From Sanghuangporus weigelae (lineage: Eukaryota; Basidiomycota; Agaricomycetes; Hymenochaetales; Hymenochaetaceae), in assembly GCA_033182465.1 (NCBI GenBank), contig CP137324.1:1798001-1862000 (forward strand): a stretch of DNA of 64,000 nucleotides, in the 5' to 3' direction. The position numbers and the translations under genes are program-made. This document shows, piece by piece, positions 1-12,793 of the stretch (positions within the stretch are counted from its first letter, which is position 1; each line of letters begins with the position of its first letter). Under the pieces are notes generated by a model. That model ran no database searches, was not told where the DNA came from, and was given only the letters and a program-made list of their open reading frames with translations.

Positions 1-515
1 CCCTGCGGTGTCCTTTCCAGCTTTTCACTCCAGTTTATCCCATATATTGATCTTATATGGTCTTTTCCTTTCGTCTATTGAGTTTACGCTACTTCGGCAG
101 ACTTGTACAGCCCCCCTCTCATTCCTGCACCCCTCTATTTGACGTCAGCAACCCTTTGGCAACACAGACATCCTATCAGACAACCTAGCGGTGCCTTCTC
201 CACCCACTTGCTCTATTTTAGCCCTTATATTCATTTTATACACTCCTAGTGACCCTGTGACCAAGTTTATACCACGTTGGTGCCCTCCTGTGATTCCCCC
301 TTCCAAGCAGTGGCCCTATTAGCTTATTCCTTTCATACTTCAGCATCCCTAGACTTGTCCATCACATCTTCGACAGTTCCTGGCATCTGCTAGGTAGTGG
401 GGATCTAGAGTCTGATAGCGTTGGCATCTCATTTTTGGAGGTTTCTTCATACATTTAGCACCCTTAGTAGGATGAACATCTGTAGCGCCTTCAGAGACAC
501 ACAGCACCCACTACA
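1..515 (-). repeat. LTR-like repeat family A, copy A3 (cut by window edge)
   Basis: The stretch is the reverse complement of the first ~500 bp of two longer copies at 31619-33406 and 38238-39852. The outer end at 515 reads ...CACTACA on the + strand, which matches the TGTAGTG start of the other copies. The remainder lies outside the window. It is non-coding; a short ORF across its right edge is not conserved in the other copies. Orientation is set only relative to those copies. Confidence 0.8.
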
Positions 516-530
516 GCGGTCGACCGTCGG

Positions 531-1150
531 AATGCCTGCAGATGTGGGGCTTACAATCCTAGTCTTCCTTGAAGACAATCATCTCTTCTATTACAACATC
601 TCTAGCCCCTTCAACTCATACACAAGTCCGAGATGAACATCTTTTAAGGTTGTCAGAAAAAAAGGGGGTTTTGAAAACATTGGGGTAGGTGGGTGTTCAT
701 GGCCTTGTTTCCTCATTGTTAGTGTTGTCGATACTTGAGATGAAAAATCTTGCTGGCGCCTTGGTTGACTGTTGGAATGCCTGCATACATGGGACTTACA
801 GTCCTAATTGTCCTTAACAATGGCCATTTCTTCCTTCCCTGTATTTCCAGTCCCTCCAATGTATACACAAGTCCATGATGGACATCTTCTAGGGCATTAA
901 AAAGGACATTTAGATTTTGTTTGGGTTCGTATTCTTGTTTCTGTATCGTCAGAGCTTTTTAATGTCATAACAAAAGATCTTGCCGTCCTCGCAGTCAATC
1001 ATTGGAATGCCTGCAGATGTGGGGGTTACAATTCTAATCTCCCTTGAAGACAACTGTTTCTTCTGTCACAACACCTCTGGCCCCTTCAATCCATATGCAA
1101 GTCTATGCTGAACATTCTAAAGGGTGTTGGAGAAAGGAATTTGTCCATCG
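531..1150. repeat. Diverged tandem repeat, three units of about 230-245 bp
   Basis: The motif AATGCCTGCA followed by a TGGG/CTTACA-type stretch recurs at 531, 776 and 1006, so the period is 245 then 230 bp. Each unit continues with a CCTTGAAGACAA-like block, a CTCTAGCCCCTTCAA-like block and an ACACAAGTCC-like block, ending near an AACATCT motif. The units are clearly diverged, so the array is old. No ORF is shared between the units. It directly abuts the end of the family-A repeat at 515. Confidence 0.75.
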
Positions 1151-2959
1151 CAACATGTCGGGCAACTGGAGAAAGTGTAGAAAATGAAAAATGGAGTGGA
1201 AAAGGATGTTGCTCCACAAAAGTACTTCGCAGAGGGCTCAGCTTAGCGCCTCGTCCATCTGCTTAATCCTCTCATTCACTCTATGAGAGAGCCTCACGGT
1301 GTGGTGCGTCACACCTGCCTGTACTGGTATGGCGATACAGGCCCCTCAGTGCCCCGTACAGTATACCATCGTGCAACAACTGCTACACCTCTGCCGCTTC
1401 TTATGACTTTCAAAGCACTGCTCTTTGATTCGCCACTTGACTAATAGGGCTGCCGCCTCCTCTCTTCTGAAAGCGGGTTCGGCCTCTCTCAAACCAGACA
1501 CCCCTAGAACAACCTCCAGATAGTTAAGAAAAATGAAGTTACTCCAGACATCAGTTCAAGCAGCCTGGCAATGTCTGTCAGGCCGTTGCCACTCTGTGGC
1601 GCCGATGGGCCATCACTTTCGCAGCTGTCTCTTTTCACATGCCCAGCATCACCGCTACGCATCTCTGGACGACCCCTCCAATCTATCTTGGCATCGCAGA
1701 TGAGATGTCTGGACCCTCCAGACTTCCCAAACCAAGTACTCTTGGCCGGCTGTGCGTTCTGATACACAGGCACTTAGAACGCCACAGTGGATGTATCTGC
1801 TACAGCAGCAGAAGCATATCAAACTGTATAGCCGATGAAATATTTGTCAGCTCCTGTTGATTGGCCTATCCGACATTGGTTAGAGGTTTTACAAGGTCTC
1901 AGGTACCACATTTCATGTTCATACTATGCCGCTTCATGCACCGAGTCTGTTGTTGGATGCGGCGGCCACTCACATATTCTCCATTTTAGTATTATTGCTT
2001 CTCCTGACATTTCATATCTGTGTGGTGCGACCACTTAGCAATCCGAGCACACCTGATGATATGACACATGGCGCCAATCACTGCCAGCCCGATCGGCATG
2101 GGTGCATGTCTTGGTAGCATCGTGGCATGCCTCAATCTTCGGGCCCGCTCTGATTGCACACCTGTGATGCACCATTACCATCACCGCTGTCAGGCTATAA
2201 AATTGCCTGGACATAAACATAAGGAATAGCACAGGATCCGACGTTATTATTAAACAATAGCTCTACGAGACATGACATATAAATCCTCGGAACTCAGATT
2301 CAGCTCATTCGTAAGTGCTCTACCAGTGCAATCAGAAAGGAAAGCAAGAGCATAATGACAGAAGCCCATACCAGATAAGCATTGGGTGATAGCAATGTGA
2401 AACTACCAAGAAAAGCGGCTCCACTCTAGTCGTAACAGTTGTCTCAATCATGATTCTAATACCATATCAGAAGAAATCAACTTGGATATCAATGCTGACG
2501 CTTACTGTAGCTGTTCAATGGTGATCCGACGAGGCCTATGAATTAGCCTCAACACCTTCTTCATACGATGCCACATGTGTGAAAAGCATGTAAAAGGGCT
2601 GTGAGAAGGCATTTTAAGAAGATACGAATCGAGAAGACTGCGCCGTCACTCATATATAATTTATACTGAATTGGTCTAAGCTATACAGGGTCCGACAAGC
2701 TTCTTTAAGGTCCCTGTTCAGAGATATTCAAATCGCTTATTGACCTGAAGCAGACCAATAATGCGCACCAGAATTGAGGGTATGAGTCTAGATTTGTACA
2801 AGACAATTCAGTCTCCCTATCAACAACTACGTTACAATGAGTCAATGCTTAGGCATATGTCATGACCAAATCAGGAGGCAGTCCGATCTTTGTTAGGATA
2901 CTATAAAGAGATATAAGCTTTGGACTTGCAGGACAAGAAGCCGAGACGGAAACCAGATT
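1151..2959. other. Unassigned non-coding sequence
   Basis: Only short open frames (under 90 codons) occur on both strands. They overlap one another and show no recognisable domain or intron pattern, so I see no gene here. No copy of this stretch was found elsewhere in the window. It is probably degraded repeat or ancient intergenic sequence inside the transposon island. Confidence 0.5.
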
Positions 2960-3660
2960 CTATATTAAGAAGGTCAAACTTAATTTTCTTATATAAACAA
3001 GTGCATTTGAGTTCTATTTTTAGTTTATTTTCTTGGCCTTGCTTTGTAATACTTAATAATGCTTAGTAAGCTCAGCCTATATAAGGCGGGCAAGTGAGTG
3101 CGCCAAGAGAGAGCAACTTGACCTTTAACCACCACCATCTCTCTCCAGTTTGTTACTTAGTGTCTTAAGTCTAAGTGTAGTGTTAGTTTTTGTTACTGCT
3201 GTACAAATTAGGCAGTCGGTAATAAAGCTAAGGTGTTAACTACTATTACCTCATTACTGTTCAGAACCCTAGACTTGCAAGCACACAGAGGTGTTTGTCA
3301 TTATTTAACGCGGTGCACTCAAGTCAGGTGCTTGTTTGTACCTACCCTTGCTGAATATTAGTGTTGTGGTTTATTTAACATCAGCATATCACTCAGATAC
3401 GTCATTGCGCAGGTAGCTAGCACTACTTTAGTGTTTGCTGTTAGTACCTGTTAAGAATAAGTGCAGTTGCTAGTACTACGAAGAGCGTTGCTACTAGGAC
3501 TGATAACGATAAGCGAGGTTGCTAGAACTGCTACTGTGCTGCTTCTAGAACCTAGTACATATTAAGTTTAAGTTCAGGACTCTTATCAGCGAATCACACC
3601 TATCATAGGTTGTCACCCCTAAATCATCCATATCAACTTCCATTACTTACCCAACGGCCA
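2960..3660 (+). promoter_or_regulatory. LTR-like promoter/polyadenylation region, probable old solo LTR
   Basis: A good TATA box (TATATAAGG, about 3078-3086) is followed about 140 bp later by AATAAAG (3221-3227). The stretch between is non-coding with repeated TTAGT/TAAGTGTAG motifs, an arrangement typical of a retrotransposon LTR (promoter, transcript start, poly-A signal). No gene follows. I could not define TG...CA ends or a target duplication, so this is an inference from layout only. It could also be a decayed host promoter. Confidence 0.35.
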
Positions 3661-3674
3661 ACAATATCATACGC

Positions 3675-4953
3675 TGAAACTCCTGTGAATGGTCTGTTAG
3701 CAGGGGAGTGTCACAGTTCGAAATGGGGCTGTTCTGTAAGTCAAGATGAGGAGACTGGAAGAGGGTGACCTTGGATGAAAGATAAAGGGGTTCTGAAGAG
3801 ATGAGATGTGTTCCGGAGTCGAATTGGAAGGAAGGGGTGAGTTGAGACTCGGAAGGCTGCTAATGTACGCGAGGGTGGAGATTTGGAGTAGGGGAGAAGC
3901 AAAGAAGCAAACGGGAGAAGTTGAAGCAAGGGGGATTGGTGGTGGCTATACGAAGGCTAAAGGCTTCCTCCAGGTAATCCTATGGTGGATTTGAACCCTG
4001 GGGACAATGGGACAATGTGACGAAGCTTGGAGAGTGATGCTTCGAGCGAAGGACAATACGACAATGATCCTATATGAGGATCCGATATGGTACGGCGAGT
4101 TACAATGAGTTTCAAGGCGTTACGACACGAAGTGAGGTGATACGGTGCAGAACAAGGTGATATGCTGAAGGCTTGGATGAGTTTGAGTGTAATAAGTGTG
4201 AGGATGATAGAGAAATGTCCCTAGCGGCAACACAAGTCAAACTGATCACACAGGACTTGGGTGCGACTGCAGGGCAGAAGACACAAGACATATGGCACAG
4301 AACTATTATGTATTCGAAGGAGACAAGAGAGTCGAGTGAGCACAGAGCGAGTCGAGTAGAACTGTGACTGTAACTAGCTGAGGAGACTGAGCTGGACTGG
4401 AACTGGGCTTCTGGTCCGTACTGAACTAACTGCCAACTACACGAATAGCACGCCTATTTATAACATTGTCCAGACCTGAGCCTTCAAGGCATCAGGGAGC
4501 ATAGCGAGGAGAAATCGGAAGGCATATCACAAGGGTAAGCACAGGGAACAAATGGTGAGCTGAGCATATCGGGTGGGCATAAGGGTCGTAGAGCATAAAA
4601 CAAAATGTCGAGCGTGTGTAAAGAGCGCAACACGTCGGACTGGTCGAGAGGCATCGGGGATTGGCTCCGAGTCCTATGGTTCAGCTCTTCGGTTCGATCG
4701 AACGATAGGACGAGTTGGCCATACCATCCTTGTAGGGTCGAATGGGCGGCTCATACGTCTGAAGCGAGCCTTCGTTGGGCTTTCGAGTACTACATGCGCG
4801 TCCCCACTTACGAATCAGTTGAGAGTAGTCCTAATGGCCGTTTCCAACTTCGGATGAGTTGATCCACACAGGTTCTCGCTGTTACAATGCGGAACCCAGT
4901 GGAACACATATCACGTGCCTGATTCCGGACTTAGCGTGTCGGCGGTCTGTTCA
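3675..4953 (-). repeat. Solo LTR, family B, copy B1 (1279 bp)
   Basis: The copy starts TGAAACTCCTGT and ends ...CTGTTCA, with TG...CA termini. It is flanked by a 4-bp duplication, ACGC at 3671-3674 and 4954-4957. A second copy at 36597-37914 has the same ends and its own 4-bp duplication, which fixes the boundaries. It has no internal coding region. A TATAAATAGG box on the - strand near 4451-4460 suggests that transcription would run on the - strand. Isolated LTRs of this kind arise by recombination between the two LTRs of a retrotransposon; the parent element is not in the window. Copy B1 is CpG-rich relative to B2. Confidence 0.75.
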
Positions 4954-4957
4954 ACGC

Positions 4958-6215
4958 AGTCTAAGAATATGTTGCCCCTAGCTAAACGAACAACAGGGAA
5001 GACTACCCGTCTAGATAAATAGACCGGTTGACTCTGTGAGAGCACTGTAGAATTTATTCACAAGTCCACTCTCAACACGACACCGCCACTGTTACACTCT
5101 TCACCAGTATTTCCCAGTATATATAGACCTCATGTATGTAGTGTTCAGCAGCAGTAGTCCAGAATAGATCATTAGTGGAATCCTCCCTCACCTGTTACCC
5201 CTTCTACTTTCCATCGCCTCTGTCAAAGACCTCACGCCGACACAAGCCGCCGTCCTTGTTTGAGTAATAACAGGAGCACATAGTTGCTCCGCCGCTCCAT
5301 AATTGATCAGCGGACCTACTACTCGTTCTGGGATTTGTGACACTGTCACTCTTCTGGTAATCAGTGAAGCTATCTCTCTTCTCGTGATTGCCGCCGCTCG
5401 AACAGATCGATGGCACTGTCGCTCTTTCAGAAATCGGCGACGCTGACAGCTTTGAAAAGATTGCTGATCGGGTCCCTTTTGTGGTGATTGGTGATGCCGC
5501 CATCTCTTTTCTTTGTATCTGTCAGTGCCTCTTTCCCCTACGGTACCAACGGCCTTTCCTCTTACGCCGATTGCAACCTATTCATTACGATTGAGCTTTC
5601 CCCTGCGACAACGAATGTTGGCCGATTGTTGGCAGTGCTTCTGGGTCAAATTGCTCTCCACGGTGTCAAGTTCCCCAGGCGCCTAGGGCTCAAGTTGGTA
5701 CCCTTCTTACCTCTCCGACCTTTGATATTGCCGATGCCTCTCTGTGGTCAAATGTCACTGCTTAAGAGAGTCTGATAGTCTACAACAGTGGCCTCAGCTT
5801 TTGCCTCGTCCACATGTTTGGCTCTCTGTATAGGGGCTAGCGCCCTCCTATACTTACATTCCCTTCAAGAATCGTCATCTCAACAATTCATGGGTAGATT
5901 GGCAAATTATGTGTCCCTACACAATGAGACAATCTACTCTACAGAAAAAATTGTGAGTAGACGGGGTGGGATGAGTAAATGATCATCAGAGTTGAAGGCA
6001 CATCTCTGAAGCCTACATAGGGTTGATAGGCATGTCCCCCAAACCTATATCGTGGTCCTTCTCCAGGTCAGACATTGTCGTGATTGAAGAGATTATGGGT
6101 GCGAAAGAAAATAGGGCATTGAGCTTTCGCTCGGTATAAGGTAAACACAGCAGGTTTTGCCAGGCAGTAGTATTTAGTACTAGTGAGCAAATACAAAACA
6201 TACACTAGGGGTTGC
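4958..6215. other. Unassigned sequence between solo LTR B1 and copia-1
   Basis: Several short overlapping frames (up to 99 codons) occur on both strands with no recognisable domain. A TATA-like stretch (about 5116-5126, AGTATATATAGACC) precedes GC-balanced sequence that looks mildly coding in composition, but no exon chain emerged. I do not call a gene. It is likely a fragment of another, unidentified repeat. Confidence 0.45.
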
Positions 6216-6415
6216 TGTTAGAAGTGTGATTCTGACACTATTAGTATTTTGTTGTTTCTTATTCTGTTTATATTGTTTGTTATGTCCGCTTTCTTGATCA
6301 TGTGATGCTTATGTAATCTTCTGTAAAAGCGGCACAGTCCATTAGTGAGTACTTTACATCAAGTGTACTCACCGCTGGACTCAGTAGTCCATTGCTAGAC
6401 TTGTGTGATCTAATA
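6216..6415 (+). repeat. 5' LTR of copia-1 (200 bp)
   Basis: It runs from TGTTAGAAGTGTG to GTGTGATCTAATA; the ancestral end is CTAACA, as in the 3' LTR. It contains one copy of the ~50-bp ATCAAGTGTACTCACCGCTGG module, whereas the 3' LTR has two. A TATA-poor promoter is likely, as in many short copia LTRs. Confidence 0.9.
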
Positions 6416-6428
6416 GATTATGAGCCTT
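6416..6428 (+). promoter_or_regulatory. Primer binding site complementary to initiator tRNA-Met anticodon arm
   Basis: Directly after the LTR comes GATTATGAGCCTT. In copia-2 the same site (read on the - strand from 35974) is GGTTATGAGCC. GGTTATGAGCC is the complement of the conserved GGCTCATAACC anticodon arm of eukaryotic initiator tRNA-Met. Drosophila copia is known to prime with a 5' half of that tRNA, so this position at the LTR edge fits the same internal-priming mode. Confidence 0.7.
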
Positions 6429-8397
6429 AAGCTCTAGCTGTCTGCACTGTCGCATTTTTGAGTTTTTGGGTTTAGAGAGCTGCTGCTGTTGTCAGAGAAG
6501 CTTTTGGTGTTCTGGACTGGCCTTTTGGTGTATTCTCAGTGTTCCCATCACCTTCTGCACCCTTTTGTACAGTTTCCACAGTTCTAGAGCCCTCTGCTGC
6601 TTTCTTTGGCTGTTATCAGTGCCAAATCTCCCCCAAACTTTGTCGCTCAATTGCTCCACAACTGTCCAGCCGTTTTCGACGCCCTTTAACACGTTTACTC
6701 GGCTTATATAGGCCTACTGTCCTGCCGAGTTTCAGCCCAATCCGTTGCAATTTGATGCCGCTACAGCCCTATCAATTTGGGCTATCTTTGAAGTTGCATT
6801 GCCTATTCTGGAGGAACTGCTGATCCATTTCTCACGAAAGATTCAGCCTATTACGACACCCGTTGTCGCGAAGTTTCAGCCAAATTGGTCAAGAACTCGC
6901 CGACTTATTGCAGTTCTCTGTTTTGAGCCTCATTTTGCCAATTTCCGATTTTCTCGGCATCTGTTAATCCAATTTAGACGCCCTTTGGTGTGCATACGGC
7001 TCCCATACCTCTGCACACTTCCACCAAGTTTCAGCTCAATAGGCTGTGGTTTAACTGCACTGTGGGCTGTTCTTGTTCTGTCAGAAATTGTTGATTGCCG
7101 CCGATCCGCTGATCCGATCTGCATGATCTTTGCACCATTCGATTTGGCTCATTGTCCTCTATTTGCATGCCAATGTGTGCACCAATACGCCCATCCGTTC
7201 CCTCTCTGTGCTGCACTTTGTATCTGGCAGCTCTGGTGTTAATTGGTGTGTGGCTTCATCACTGTTGTTGGATCAGCCTAGCCTACAGACTGCCTGCCCA
7301 GCCTTAGTTTGCTGGTTGTAGTTGCTCTTTGAGTGTCTACTTAAGTCTAGAGCCTCTCTCAGTTAGCGGTGCCTGCGAGGTCTTAGCAGACCAACAGACC
7401 AGCACTGTCTTGTGGCAAATCTGTGTATACTTCAGTGACTGTAGTAGACTGCACTGGTTGGCATTGATCTGTCACCTCCAGGCATAAATTTGTTAGCACT
7501 CTCTTTCTCATTACTCCCTCACTGCTTATTTCTTCTGAGTATCATCTGTCCACTCTTATCCACACCTCATTTCAACAATCATGTCTGATCCTGTCACCTC
7601 TGAGACGCTATCCACTATCATTAAGTTTAATAACAGCAATTACTCTGTCTGGAAGCATGATATGCATGCTGCACTTCAAGTCAAGAAGTTGTGGCGCCTG
7701 ACCTCTGGTCAGGAAGCTAAGCCTAGTGCTCCAGATGATGCTGTTCAACTCTGGGAAGAGAAGGCTGAGCAAGCTGCTGGCCTGTTCTATCAGAGAATCG
7801 AGCATAGCATGTAGGTCATGGTGCAAGACTACATGGATGATCCAGTTAAAATGTAGACTGAGCTTTAGAAGATCAATGAGCAGGGCAATCCAACTGCACG
7901 CTTTAATGCCTATGATGAGTTCTTCAACATCACCAAGAAGGAGGATGAGTCTCTCACCAACCTGGTGAGCAGGGTTGAGCTAGCATTGCATAAGATCAGA
8001 AGCACTCGTTCTACCACCCTCAAGCTTGAGGAGTTTGAGAATAAGCTTGCATGTGCATGCCTAATACATGCTCTTTCTGAGGACTATGCCTCCTTCCGCT
8101 CTGCAGTGCTCCTTATGAAGGAATTCAAGTGGAATGGCCTCAAGGAAGCATTTGCTCAAGAGCAGCAGAACTGTCAAGAGCGCGTCCAGCTTCAGCCCCA
8201 GGCTATGTTTACATCCACCAGTAGTACTGCTAAGCCCATCTCTTCTCAAAATATCACTTGCACATTCTGTGGCATTTCTAAGCACACTGAGGAGAACTGC
8301 CATATGAAGCAGGCAGCTTCTAAGGATGCACATGCCAGGGCTAAGAGAAACAGGGAAGAGAAGAGGAGGAGAGGCTGGAAGAGCCAGAAGGCCCATA

Positions 8398-9065
8398 CAG
8401 TCATTTACCGGTCCTTTAAACAGTACCGTTCCTTTGAACACTCAAATTTTCTCCCTCAATTCTTCTTCCCTTGTCACAAAAAAAAAATCACACAGATGCA
8501 GAGAATATGTACCAATTATAATGCCAAATTTCAGAAGACTTGAGTGAGGTGTTCAGTGTAGAGAAATTATGCACTGGCTAATTTGGTTATATTTAGTTGA
8601 GTTTAACTTGCAACAATTGCTCTTGAGCTTGTTCTGGCCTATTTACATAGAAGATAGCTGTACATATCACTAAAGTATCACCATGGGTGCATCTGTGCAA
8701 AGTTTGAAAAGAAAACAGTTACTTTACAAATTAATGCAGGGAAAACAAACAGAAAGTGTGACAGATGGGAGGAGGAATTTTTACATGCTAAGATCAGCGG
8801 TTGTATTTTGCTGTACCAAGAACCACCGCTGTGATGGCAAATTCTAATGTCATACGGTGTTCAAAGGAGTGGTTTTTGTGACATTCTTGTATCTTTTTTC
8901 TTTCACCAATAATTATTTTTCCTGTACAATTTACAGCTTGAAAAAATTTGTAAATGTTGCCCTCGTCAAGGGCTATCAGAATATGTACTTGAAAGTTATA
9001 AATCTTGTGTGGTGAGCTAGGTAAGTGTATCTGTATTGGGTGTTCAAAGGACTGGTAAATGCCTG
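8398..9065. mobile_element. Mariner-type MITE M, copy M1 (668 bp)
   Basis: The element lies within copia-1 between the Gag knuckle and the protease. The ends are inverted repeats: CAGTCATTTACCGGTCCTTT on the left and, read inwards from the right, CAGGCATTTACCAGTCCTTT. It is flanked by TA (8396-8397 and 9066-9067). TA duplication with CAG-starting termini is the hallmark of Tc1/mariner-class elements. There is no transposase, so it is non-autonomous. A GTGTTCAAAGGA motif occurs near both ends and once inside (about 8857), possibly transposase-binding repeats. The identical insertion is present in copia-2 (30186-30854). Confidence 0.85.
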
Positions 9066-12000
9066 TATTGCTCAAGATGAATCTGCTGAATCTGCTGAAT
9101 TTGCTGGTAATGCAAGTGCTCTTGACTTCACCAATCTCCATTTACCTCTTATCCCAGATGCAGGAACTGACTGGATTGTTGACACAGGTGCCACTTGCCA
9201 CATGACTCCACATCATCATTGGTTCACCAAATACTCAACAAATCATACCCCTATTCGTTTGGTCAACAATCAAGTTATTTATTCAGTTGGCATTAGCACA
9301 GTGCACTTTCAGCCTATAGTTGGTGGCAAACCTGGACAGTTACTTGAATTTGAGCGTGTACTGCATGTTCCTGATCTTAGAAACAATCTCCTCTCAGTCC
9401 TGTATTTGACTTGTTCCAAATCATATGTTGTCACCATTCATTATAACAAAATGCTTTTCCATCATCATGGATCAGTCCTGTTCACTGCAAACATCACTCC
9501 CAACAATGCAGCAACTCTCAATGGCCACATTATCCCCACCATTGCTTATGCTGCATTCACAAGCACCTGTCCACTTGACACTACACTTTGGCACAGGCGC
9601 TTTGCACACCTTAATCATAGTGATGTGAATAGGAGTTAGTCAAGGGAATGGTTGTCAAGTCTAAGAGCACTCCAGATCCTATCTGTGAACCTTGCATTGC
9701 TGATAAGCAGCATAGGTCTAATATCTCCAAACTCGCATCTCATAGAGCTTCTGGTCTTCTCCAATTGGTTCACTCTGATGTTCATGGTCTATTGCCTGTC
9801 CAGTCTAGACATGGCTTCAAGTATTGGATCACCTTCATTGATGATTACAGTCACTACTGGGCTGTTCTCCCTTTGAAGAAGAAGAGTGATGTATTTGCTG
9901 CCTTCAAGCAATTTAAGGCCTATGCAGAGAATCAATTGGGAGTGAAGATCAAGGCCACTCGTGATGATAAAGGTGGAGAGTATATGTCTAAGGAATGGGA
10001 CCAGTTCTGCATTACTGCAGGCATTTACAAGCAGCACACTATTAGAGATGAACCTCATCAGAATGGTATTGCAGAGCGTGCCAACAGGACACTTGCAGAG
10101 GGCATCACTACTATGCTTAATGAAGCACATCTGCCCTCTAACTTCTGGTGGGATGCAGTGGCAGCATTTGTGCATGTGCACACTGCTCTCCCACCTCTGC
10201 AGTGTCTGCCAGTACACCCTATGAGCTCTGGTATCAGTCAAAGCCAGATGTCTCTCACTTGCATATATTTGGGTGCACCTCCTATGTGCTTGTGAAGAAA
10301 GACCAACACAAGCAGCTACAGTCCCACACATAGAAATGTGTGTTCCTAGGCTATCCCTCAAATTATAAAGGCTGGCTGTTCTGGAGTCCTCTTACCAGGA
10401 AGGAAGTTATTAGTGACTCTGCTCAGTTTGATGAGAGAGTGTTCCCTGGTACATCTAGAAACCCAGTTGACCTGAGGGTGAATATGCCTGCACAGACAGA
10501 AGACCTGCCAGAACAGGAGGGAGTAGAGGATGCTATTGATGTTCTGCCAGCTCCTCCTCCTCCACCTGCTCCTGGACATCTAGCGGATCCTCCTATGCCT
10601 ACACCTACACCTACACCCAGTCCTCCACCTAATCCATCACCTAGTCCTCCACCACATGGTCCTTCACATCATCCTTCTTCACCACCAGCTACTCATCCCC
10701 TAAAGTGTGAACACACTACTTCACCACTGCCATCTGAGCAAGCCTCAAAGAGACAAAGGCCTACTTCTCCCTGATGGCCAGATCCAATGTGGAGGCCAGT
10801 TAGATATCATACTACTGGCTAGTGGGATGTGGACTATGTTGGAAAGCACCTTCCTAGACATGTGTCAGGCTCTCCTGTTGCACCACGGTGCTTCAACTTC
10901 AACTCTGCATCTGACACTGCTCCTGACACTGCTTCTGATTCTGACTCTGCAGCTCAGCCAGATGTTGTAGAGCAGCCAGAGCAGGATGTTGAGATGGACA
11001 GTGATTCACCTGATGAACTGGACATCATGTCAGAAGAGGAGTTGCAAGCTGAAGCACTAATGTTTGCTGGCCTGATGGATTTTGGTGCTAATGCAGGACT
11101 GGAGGACATCTATCTGTCTTATGAGGATGCTCTGGAATATGCACTTCAGACATCTCATTGCGCTGAGCATGTGTTCTCTGCACAAGGTGTGCAACACATC
11201 AGTCCTGAACCCTATCAGTGGAAGGACATCAAAGGACACCCTGATGCAGACCTCTGGGAGAAGGCAGCCATGGAGGAATTTATCAGTCTGATTGAGAATG
11301 GCACATTTGAGCCAGTTAGACTGCCTCCTGGCAGAAAGCCCATTGGATGCAGATGGGTGTTCAAGCTCAAGCGCAAGGCAGATGGATCTGTGGACAGGTA
11401 CAAGGCAAGGCTGGTAGCCAAGGGATTCTCACAGCAACCAGGACTTGAATTCTCTCAGGTGTTTGCTCCTACAGCCAAATGGGCTGCACTTAGAGCTATC
11501 CTGGCATTGGCTGCATTTGAGGACCTTGAGCTGTACAGTGTTGACATCTCTACTGCTTTTCTCAATGGTGAGACGGAGCATGATGTCTACATGAACCAGC
11601 CTGAAGGATTTGAGGACTACTTTGGCCCTGGATTTGTTCTCAAGCTGATCAAGTCAATTTATGGCCTTAAGCAGGCTGGCCACCAATGGCACAAGAAGCT
11701 TGATTCAGTGATGAAGAACATGGGCTTCAAGTTAGTGCGCTGTGATTACAGCATTTGGGTGTACAGCAGGGATGAAGTGCGCATCATTATTCCAGTCTAT
11801 GTTGATGACATGACTATTGCTGCAAAGTCCAAGCAGCAGTATGAATCTGTCAGAGATGAGCTGGCCAAGCACTTCAAACTGCATGAACTGGGCCCAACCT
11901 CATTCCTACTAGGAGTTCACATTGAGAGAGACCGCTCTAAGCACTCTATCAGTCTGTCACAGAGACAGTACATTATTGATGTGCTAGAGCGCTTCAGCAT

Positions 12001-12793
12001 GAGCAACTGTGGCACTGTTACTACTCCTCTCCCTGAGCAGAAGCTCAGCAAGAACATGGCTCCCAAGACCCCTGCAGAGATTGAATACATGAAGCAAGTG
12101 CCCTACAAGCAATTGGTTGGTGCACTCATGTATCTGGCTATAGCTACTAGGCCAGACATTGCTTATGCAGTTGGTGTCTTAGGACGCTTCAGTTCCAATC
12201 CTGGTCCAACTCATTGGAAGGCAGCAAAGCATTTATGTCGCTATCTGCAGGGCACCAAGGATTTCAGGCTAACCTATGCACCTGATCCTAAGTCCTCTGA
12301 GCTGTTCACTACCTTTTGTGATGCTGACCATGGAGGAAATGAGGATAACAGGCGCTCCACAAGTGGGATGGTTGTCAAGATGGGAACTGGTGCTATCAGC
12401 TGGGCTAGCAAGCTATAGCCCTTTGTGACTGTGTCCACCACTGAAGCAGAATACATTGCTGCTGTCAGTGCAGGACAAGAGATTATGTGGCTTAGAAATC
12501 TGTTTACAGAGTTTGGCTACAAGTTTGATGCACTCTCTTCCCTGTACATTGATAACCAGTCTGCTCTGTCTGTGGCAAACAATCCTAAGCATCATGGATG
12601 CATGAAACACCTAGATCTGCGCTTCTACTGGTTGAGAGATGTTGTAGAGGCTGGTCATATCAATGTGCATTACTTGCCTACTCAGACCATGCCAGCTGAC
12701 ATCATGACCAAAGCACTAAGCAGAGTGAAGGTGCAGGAGATGTGTAGGATGCTGGGATTATGTTGAAGGAAGAAGTGTCAGATCAGGGGGGAG

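Noticed and set aside
3970-4010. Box-B-like GGGTTCAAATCC on the - strand of repeat B
   Set aside because: No box A at the right spacing and no cloverleaf, so not a tRNA.
6466-7321. Cluster of overlapping ORFs of 60-165 codons in the copia-1 leader
   Set aside because: They lie in several frames on both strands, have no domain, and belong to the untranslated leader between the primer site and Gag. The same region in copia-2 keeps the nucleotides but not a common frame.
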